This document shows positions 57,466 through 64,000 of a stretch of DNA of 64,000 nt, piece by piece. Location: NCBI RefSeq assembly GCF_036320965.1, contig NC_092234.1, forward strand, positions 39,121,005 to 39,185,004. The letters run 5' to 3'. The notes beneath the pieces are model-generated. The model ran no database searches and had not been told where the DNA came from. It saw only the letters and a program-made list of their open reading frames with translations. Within the stretch, counting starts at the first letter, position 1. The number at the start of each line of letters is the position of its first letter. The DNA is from Panulirus ornatus (lineage: Eukaryota; Arthropoda; Malacostraca; Decapoda; Palinuridae). The translations under genes were made by a program, and so were the position numbers.

Positions 57466-58265
57466 TTTCTACTTGGGGATTGATGGTTAACATTGTGGTT
57501 TGGAGGGGGGGGGTGGGGAAACTGGTGCTGGTGTAAAGCATTTTGAGGTCAAGGTGTTTTGGGAGGATCGTTGGTTCCATAGTGAGGTGTTGATTGCTTG
57601 TGGTTGTGAGCAGCAGACTGCCTCTGGCGTGTTTCGTAACTCTGTTACATTTGAATGGGTGGATGACGAAGGAGTGAGGCATAGTTTTTGATGGAGCGTG
57701 GTAAATCTGACTGCATCTCCACAAGAAGCCCCTAGACAATCTTTACACCCTAGGCTAACAAAAACAACCTCACCTTTTCCATTCCACCTTTGATGACAAT
57801 CACTTTTCCCCTAAAAAAAAACACACACTAGATTTGTTTAGCAGCACATACTACACACCGATAGTTACTGCCTCGCATCATATCATAAACATCAACCAAA
57901 TGCTAGTCAGAACACTAACTGAGCTCCACATCTGGGCAAGAAAAAAAACTGCCTTAGCATCTCCTTCGATCAATTCATTACTCTGTTGTAAACATGCTTC
58001 GCCGGCCTGCCTCTTCCGTCTTCTCAAAAACAAATATAAACGCCACAAGAGACGCATCAACTCAGAACAATCACCGGCTGCTGAGCAGCAACTAACTCAA
58101 CACGTATAAATACAGCATACTTCGTCCGGGTACAACTCCATCACAACATGTCCTGATCACTTGCTTGCACCAACACAAGGCCCTCCGCCCTGCCCCCCGC
58201 CCCACTCAATCCACTCCAATGGCTATCCGCCACCCCCCCACCCCCCCCCCCTTCCCGGGCAGATA
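57466..58265. other. Unique sequence, first duplicate
   Basis: Repeated at about 63020-63820. Contains the 63-codon frame at 57500-57691 (ending SVTFEWVDDEGVRHSF) and the 91-codon frame at 57834-58109, without known relatives. Confidence 0.5.
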
Positions 58266-58269
58266 CAAA

Positions 58270-58545
58270 CAACCCGAACCCTCCTCAACCCTAACCAAAA
58301 CCAACCCTGCCTCACCCTAACCTAACCAACCCTGCCGTCACCCTAACCTAACCAACCCTGCCGCTCCCTAACCTAACCAACCCTGCCTTGCCCTCACCCT
58401 AACCTAACCAACCCTGCACCTCACCCTATCCTAACCAATCCCTGCCCTCCTCCCGTAACTTACCAACCCTTGCCTCACCTAACCAAAACCAACCTGCCAT
58501 CACCTAACGCTAACCATACCCACCCCCTGCTCACTCTCCCTCCAG
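58270..58545. repeat. 25-28 bp minisatellite with CCTAACCTAACC
   Basis: Unit 'ccctaacctaaccaaccctg' plus 'cctca', eight or nine imperfect copies. Each carries two to three CCTAA pentamers. Confidence 0.9.
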
Positions 58546-58844
58546 CCGACCGCTGATCATAGCTCTCTTCCCCCCCCCGCCCACACACACAACACACCCA
58601 CTCCAACCAACGTTAACTCCGACAAAACACATACAAACACACACTAGGACCCAGACAAGGTTGCATTTTACATCCGCTATCTCGCAACTCACAACCCTCC
58701 CCCCACCTTCACCACCCTATATAGCTTGCATGCCTCACGAATATTGTAACCCCTCATGCCTTGCACATACAAGTTCCTCTTTCCCCCTCCTGCACACTTG
58801 ACATCATTACTACATCATCACTAACCGTGCTCACTATGTTACCA
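58546..58844. other. C-rich unassigned sequence
   Basis: Sits between the two large duplicates. No gene is seen. Confidence 0.45.
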
Positions 58845-59000
58845 TAGCGTCCTAGCGTACTCTCCTTCGTTGTAGATACAACTGACTGTTATATTTCGCA
58901 CTTTGTGTCTCCCCTGATGATGTATTAGTACACGAAAGTGCACTTGGGAACTTATCGTGTTTTTATTTTCCCCCGGATATCAGCATATGATGCATCACGC
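58845..59000 (+). mobile_element. PLE 3' tail with hammerhead-like motif
   Basis: Matches 52385-52530. Core: TCCC, CTGATGA (58914-58920), GAAA (58934-58937), AGTGCACT, T, GGGA (58946-58949). Stem II is weakened (tgtattagtacac). Followed by an imperfect TA stretch. Confidence 0.8.
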
Positions 59001-59112
59001 GCTCCAACTTGTGGACCTCTTCCAATTTTTACATATATATATATATATATATAAGATATATATATATATATTATATATATAGATAATATAAAAATATATA
59101 GATATAATATAT

Positions 59113-59720
59113 GGAAGTCGAGAACATTATCTCGGAAAGCAAAAAAGGGGATGTTTGAAGGAAAGTGGGGTTTTCCCCTTTTTTGATGGTTTCGAGGGGT
59201 GGGGGTATGGATAGAGTTGTGCGCAGGAGGAGGGGTGTCTGGAAATGAGATTTTGAGGACAATGTGTTTTGGGGTGGGGGTGGTTTGATCGAGTAATAAC
59301 GTAAGGGGAAGAGAGATGTGGGAAATAAAAAGAAACGTGGTTTAGAAAGAAAAAGGGGGTTTTTAAAAGGGTTTTGGGGACATGGGGAAAATGAGTGAGG
59401 GAAAGGGTTGGGGCCAAGAAAATATAAAGTGTCGGGGGGTGGGGGGAACGAGGGGAAGTGGGAGACCAAATTTGGGGGTTTGGAAAAAGGGGGTAAAAAG
59501 AATTTTTTGTTTATCGGGGCCTGAACATGCAGGAGGGGGGAAAAAAAGGGCAAGGAAAGGAAATGAATTGGTCGAGGGGGTATACCGGGGGTTTTCGGCT
59601 GTTCCCGTTTGGGTTGGGAAACAAAGGGGATGTGAAGCGTCCCGGGGTAAACCATGGAAAAGGGGTAGTAGGAATTTGCGTGTTGGACGGGAAAGTATAA
59701 AACATGTGTAGGGGGGGTTA
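59113..59720 (+). mobile_element. Error-rich LINE copy
   Basis: Follows 53025-53600 base by base, but with many changes into runs of G, A or T (for example 'ggggtggggggaacgagg'). No usable frame remains. Confidence 0.85.
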
Positions 59721-59850
59721 ATTTTCCAAAAAAGGAGCAGAAAGGGGGCCCGTTGGGGATTTTTTCCCTAAAAGGGCCCAGTTCCCCTTGTTCTTAACGC
59801 CCCCTCGCCTAACGCGGGAAATGGGGGAATAGAAATGAAAGAAAAATAAT
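59721..59850 (+). mobile_element. Error-rich SINE-like repeat, partial
   Basis: From 'aattttccaaaa' to 'aacgcgggaaatggggg', matching the 3' half of copy 4 (53826-53950). Confidence 0.8.
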
Positions 59851-59934
59851 ATATATATATATAAATATAAAAATAATATATAAATATATATAATTATAAA
59901 TATATATAAAAAATTTTTTTTTTTTTTTTTTTTT

Positions 59935-61022
59935 ATATTTTGGGTCCTGCCCTTCCCGCTTTGCGAGGTAGGGGGAAAAGGAAACAGACGAAAGAAATGG
60001 CCCAACCCCCCCCTTACACATGTACAACACAGGGGTCCACACACCCAAAATATACATACCTACACAGCTTTCCAGGGTTTTAAACCCCGGGCCGCTTCAC
60101 ATGCCTTGATCAATCCACTACAGCACGTCAACCCCGTAAACCACATCGCCCCAAATTTCACTCTTTTCCCTTTGCCCCCCTTTTTCACCCTCCTGCATGT
60201 TCAGGCCCCGATCACAAAAAATTCTTTTTCACCCCCCATTTTTCCACCCCCAATTTTGGGTCTCCCTCTTCTCCCCCGTTCCCCCACCTCCGACACATTT
60301 TTCCTTTTGGCCCAACCCTTTCCTCACTCTTTTCTCCCCCATGTGCCCAAACCTTTTTTAAAACCCCCTCTCTGCCTCTAAACCCCACGCTTTTTTTTTT
60401 CCCACACATCTCTTTTACCCTTACGTTCTTATTTGTTTAAACCACCTCACACCACACATTGTCCTCAAACATCTAAATTTCCGCACACCCAAACCTCCTG
60501 CGCCCCCAACCCCTATCCATAGCCCACGCCTCGCCCCCCATAAAAACATTTTTTTGAACTACTATTCCTTCAAAATACCCATTTTTGTTTTTTCCCGGGG
60601 TAAAAGTTCTCGGGTTCCAACATTTTTTCAAGGGGTCCCAAAATTTTCGCCCCCTCCCCCACCCTTAAAATCCCTTCCGCTTCCATGTTCCATCCGCTGA
60701 CAGATCCACTCCCAAATACTAAAACCTTCACTTCCCCCATTTTTCCCCCATTCAAACCCCACCTCCCAATTGACTTGACCCCCAACCCCACTGTACCTAA
60801 TAACCTTGCTCTTATTTACATTTTCCCCTTAACCTTTCCTTTTTCCACCACTTTACCAAAATCCGTCAAACCCGGGTTCTGCAGTTTTTTCCCCATGAAA
60901 TCCGCCACCAAACCTGTTTTCATCAGCGAACAACAAATGACCACTTCCCGGTTCCCCCTCCCCTCCCCAACAGACTTCATACTTGCCCCTCCCTTTTCCA
61001 AAACTCTTGCAAATTTTCCTCC
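59935..61022 (-). mobile_element. Error-rich LINE copy, minus strand
   Basis: Covers the 3' UTR to the RT region around NLFMDGVVREVNA on the minus strand, with homopolymer-type changes throughout. It corresponds to 54040-55310, where the middle of the element is lost. Confidence 0.85.
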
Positions 61023-61109
61023 CAAATATAATAAAAAATATATATATATATAAAATTAAATATATAATAAAATAAAATATATATAAAATAATATATATTA
61101 AAAATATAA

Positions 61110-61240
61110 CGCTGGTAACTATAGGTAAATGGAACCCCGGGAAGTCCCAAATTACTTTTTGTAAAAATTTTCATCATCAGCGGAGACACAGACATGACAA
61201 CAAAAATTTTAAAAACCCCAATAATACACAGGAGAGGGGG
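61110..61240 (-). mobile_element. Error-rich duplicate of diverged PLE tail
   Basis: Matches 55400-55505, including CTGATGA on the minus strand (about 61171-61177, 'tcatcag'). Confidence 0.75.
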
Positions 61241-61244
61241 AAAC

Positions 61245-61965
61245 CCCAAAACCCCTTGGGGACACATTTGTTTGTGGGGTTGTGGCTCCCGGGGCTGTGT
61301 GTTACCGACTCAAACCTGCTTTAGGTTTTAAAACCGCAAGTGAAAGTTCACTTTTTGGGGAGGTTTTTAAAAATTTTAATTTTTACAAAACAGTCCGCCA
61401 AGGAAAGTTATTGTTCTGACGAAAATTTCCTTTTTTTTCCCCGCCACTGAGCGGAAACGCAAACCCTTTGGGGGTGCGGGGCCCCAGGATGAAAGGGCCC
61501 AGGGTTGAATGAAAATAGATAAATAAAGTACTTAAAAATTCCCCTTCCGTCCAGGAGTGGGCGTTTTAAACTTTAGGGGGGTCGAAACAAATGCTCAGGG
61601 AAACTAGCCACGTCCACCGGGCAGAATCAAATTTGGGCAAAAAATTTTCATGTTGTATCCGTTCGTGATCCCTGGGGAAGGCGAACACAAACATCGCTGC
61701 CGGCGATTTTTAAATTGCAACGTGGCATGAAGAAAATTTCGAAGGGATTACATCTTGTCTGTAGGGGTGGAAGAAAGCGGTGTGGGCCGGGGAGGGGTGT
61801 AACAGATGGGGGTATGTCTGGGGAGTGGGGGTTAGGCCTTTTTTGCAAAGATGACTGTTAAAATGCTTGGGCGGGTCATCTGCTTGTGGGGTGTGATGTG
61901 TGTGGTGTGTGGGGGTGTGTGGTTTTGTGATGTTTTTGTTTTTCCCTGGGTTGGGGGAAACTGAG
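61245..61965. other. Second duplicate of unique segment 55506-56224
   Basis: Colinear with the first duplicate, with frequent runs of A, C, G or T replacing normal sequence. Confidence 0.8.
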
Positions 61966-61969
61966 ATAA

Positions 61970-63015
61970 ATAACTGAAGTATTGGGCGCAAGGGGGAAGT
62001 AACTGAAGTATTGGCAGGGGTAAGTAACCCGAAGTATGAGGGAAGGGTAATAACTGAATATGAGGCAGGGGGAAGTTTAAATGAAGTAGGGCAAGGTAAG
62101 TAAACTGAAATATGAGGGAGGGGGAAGTAACTGAAGTATGAAAGGGAAGGGTAAGTAAAATGAAGTATGAGGGAGGGAAAATAACTGAATAATTTTCCAA
62201 AAGGGGAAGTAACTGGGTATGAAAGGGAGGGGGAATAACCCGAAGTATGGGGGCAAGGGTAAGTAACTGAAAATATGAGGCAGGGGGAAGTTTAAATGAA
62301 GTATGAGGGAAAGGGGAAGTAACTGGTAAAGAGCAGGGGTAAGTAACTGAAGTTAGGCAGGGGTCAGTAAAAATATGGGCCAGGGTAAGTAAATGAAGTA
62401 GAAAGGGAGGGGTAAGTAACTGAAGTAAAGAGGGAGGGGAAGTAACGAAATAAAGAGGCAGGGGGAAAGTAACTGAAGTATGGGGGGAGGGGAGGGGGAA
62501 GTAAAATGAAGTATGAGGGAGGGGGAAGTAACGAAGTTTAAAGGGAGGTTAAAAAATTTAAAATCTGGGCAGGGTAAGTAACTGAAGTATGTGGCAGGGG
62601 GAAGTAACTGAATATTAGGCCCGGGGGAAATAACTGAAGTTTAGGCAGGGAAAAAACTGAAGTTTGAGGCAAGGGGGAAGTAACTAAATAAGAGGCCCGG
62701 GGGAATAACTGAAGTATGGGGCAAAAGGGGAAAACGAAGTTTTGAGGAGGGTAAGTAACTGAAGTATGAAGGGAAGGGGGAAGTTTAACCCGAAGTAGAG
62801 GCAGGGGAAGTAACGAAGTATGAGGCAAGGGGGAAGTAAAGGGAAATAAGAAGCAGGGGTAAATAATGAAATATGAAAGGGAGGGGGAATAATGAAGTTG
62901 GAAGGGAGGGGTAAGTAACTTTTTGTAAAGGCAGGGTAAGGGAACTTTAAAATATGGGGGCAGGGTAAGTAACTGAAGTATGAGGCAGGGGTAAGTAACT
63001 GAAGTATGAGGCAAG
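61970..63015. repeat. 26-bp minisatellite, second duplicate (degraded)
   Basis: Same 'gtaactgaagtatgaggcag' unit as 56225-57465, but phase and sequence are heavily disturbed by A- and G-runs. Confidence 0.9.
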
Positions 63016-63822
63016 GGAAAGTTTTTTATTTCTACTTGTGGAATGATGGTTAACATTGTTGTTTGGATGGGGGGGGGGACTGGTGCTGGTGTAAAGCATT
63101 TTGAGGTCAAGATGTTTTGGAAGGATCGTTGTTCCATAGTGTAGGTGTTGAGTGCTTGTGGTTGTGAGGCAGCAGACGGGGTTCCGACTGCTCTGGGCGT
63201 GGTTCGTAACTCTGTTACATTTGAAAGGGTGGATGACGAAGGAGGTGAGGCATAGTTTAGGATGGAGCGTGTAATCTGACTGCATCTCCACAGAAGCCCC
63301 TAGACAATCTTTAAACCCTAGGCAGAAGCAAAAACAAGCTCACACCTTCCATTCACCTTTGATGGACAATCACTTCCACTAAACAAAACACTAAATGTTG
63401 TTAGCATCACATACTACACACGCGACATTTACTCCTCGCATCAATAACATAAACATCAAACCAAATGCTGTCAGAACACTAACTGGCTCCACATCTGGGC
63501 AAGAAAATAAACTGCCTTAGCATCTCCTTCGAACAATTCATTAGCTCTGTTGTAAACTATGCTTCGCCTGCCTGCTCTTCCGTCTTCTCAAAAACAAATA
63601 TAAACGCCACAAGAGACGCATCACTCAGAACAATCACCGGCTGCTGAGCAGCAACAACACTCAACACGTATACAAACAAGCAAACATCGTCCGGGTACAA
63701 CACCATTACAACATGTCTGCTGATCACTTCTTTGTAACAACACAAGCCCCTCCCCCTGCCCCCCCGCCCCACTCAAACCACTCCATGGCTATCCGCCACC
63801 CCCCCCCCCCCCTTCCCGGGCA
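63016..63822. other. Second duplicate of unique segment 57466-58265
   Basis: Close match, with much better quality than 59113-62990. No recognised gene. Confidence 0.8.
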
Positions 63823-64000
63823 GAAACAAACAACCCTAACCCTGCCTCACCCTAACCTAACCAACCCTGCCTCACCCTAACCTAACCAACCCTGCCTCAC
63901 CCTAACCTAACCAACCCTGCCTCACCCTAACCTAACCAACCCTGCCTCACCCTAACCTAACCAACCCTGCCTCACCCTAACCTAACCAACCCTGCCTCAC
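63823..64000. repeat. 25-bp CCTAACC minisatellite, runs off the window
   Basis: Seven near-identical copies of 'cctcaccctaacctaaccaa' plus 'ccctg', counterpart of 58270-58545 but cleaner. Its right end is not in the window. Confidence 0.95.

Noticed and set aside
63823..64000. True telomere at the window end
   Set aside because: The repeat unit is 25 bp with only two CCTAA pentamers, not pure telomere sequence, and the window simply ends within it.

Overview
The window looks like intergenic DNA from an arthropod, most likely a decapod crustacean. I see no intact host protein-coding gene, no rRNA and no CRISPR. Clues to the organism are the very high load of (TA)n, (CA)n and (GA)n microsatellites, dozens of minisatellites with 17-51 bp units, and TTAGG/CCTAA pentamer blocks, which are the arthropod telomere motif. 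The retroelement mix is a non-LTR LINE, a short 3'-sharing repeat and a Penelope-like element. The decapod assignment is inference; arthropod is firmer.

Layout. 1-2735: minisatellites, including a 17-bp array with a 252-bp higher-order period. 2885-7640: several copies of one LINE family on both strands, two of them head to head, cut and joined at (TA)n tracts. 7690-10580: 51-bp and 30-bp arrays, another LINE copy, a tRNA-like sequence inside a perfect 13-bp inverted repeat, and a (GT)n tract. 10690-11975: a decayed copy of an uncharacterised, transposon-like arthropod protein family. 12580-16150: a 34-bp array, a LINE copy and an ancient LINE relic. 16690-30470: almost continuous minisatellite. 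31030-33400: a LINE copy with the longest uninterrupted RT frame, then a GC-rich 19-20 bp array. 34515-37870: a 3.3-kb, 25-bp array in three homogenised blocks. 38740-40800: a reverse-strand Penelope fragment joined to (GTA)n. 41140-44190: further arrays. 44190-50550: mostly unique sequence with microsatellites. 50550-54430: a mosaic of short repeats, Penelope and LINE pieces, each separated by (TA)n. 52385-64000: that mosaic and about 3 kb of downstream sequence appear twice in tandem, the second time with many homopolymer-type errors.

How the parts work together. The only machinery with a readable function is retroelement-derived. The LINE encodes a reverse transcriptase (FADD motif, here always 5'-truncated, so no endonuclease is seen) and ends in a compact stem-loop. 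An unrelated 230-bp repeat ends in nearly the same stem-loop, as expected of a non-autonomous partner. The Penelope-like copies carry a GIY-YIG-type domain relic, followed by a CUGAUGA...GAAA sequence that folds as a small type I hammerhead ribozyme. All copies look dead (truncated or frameshifted). Long open frames over the minisatellites arise from repeat periodicity and are not genes.
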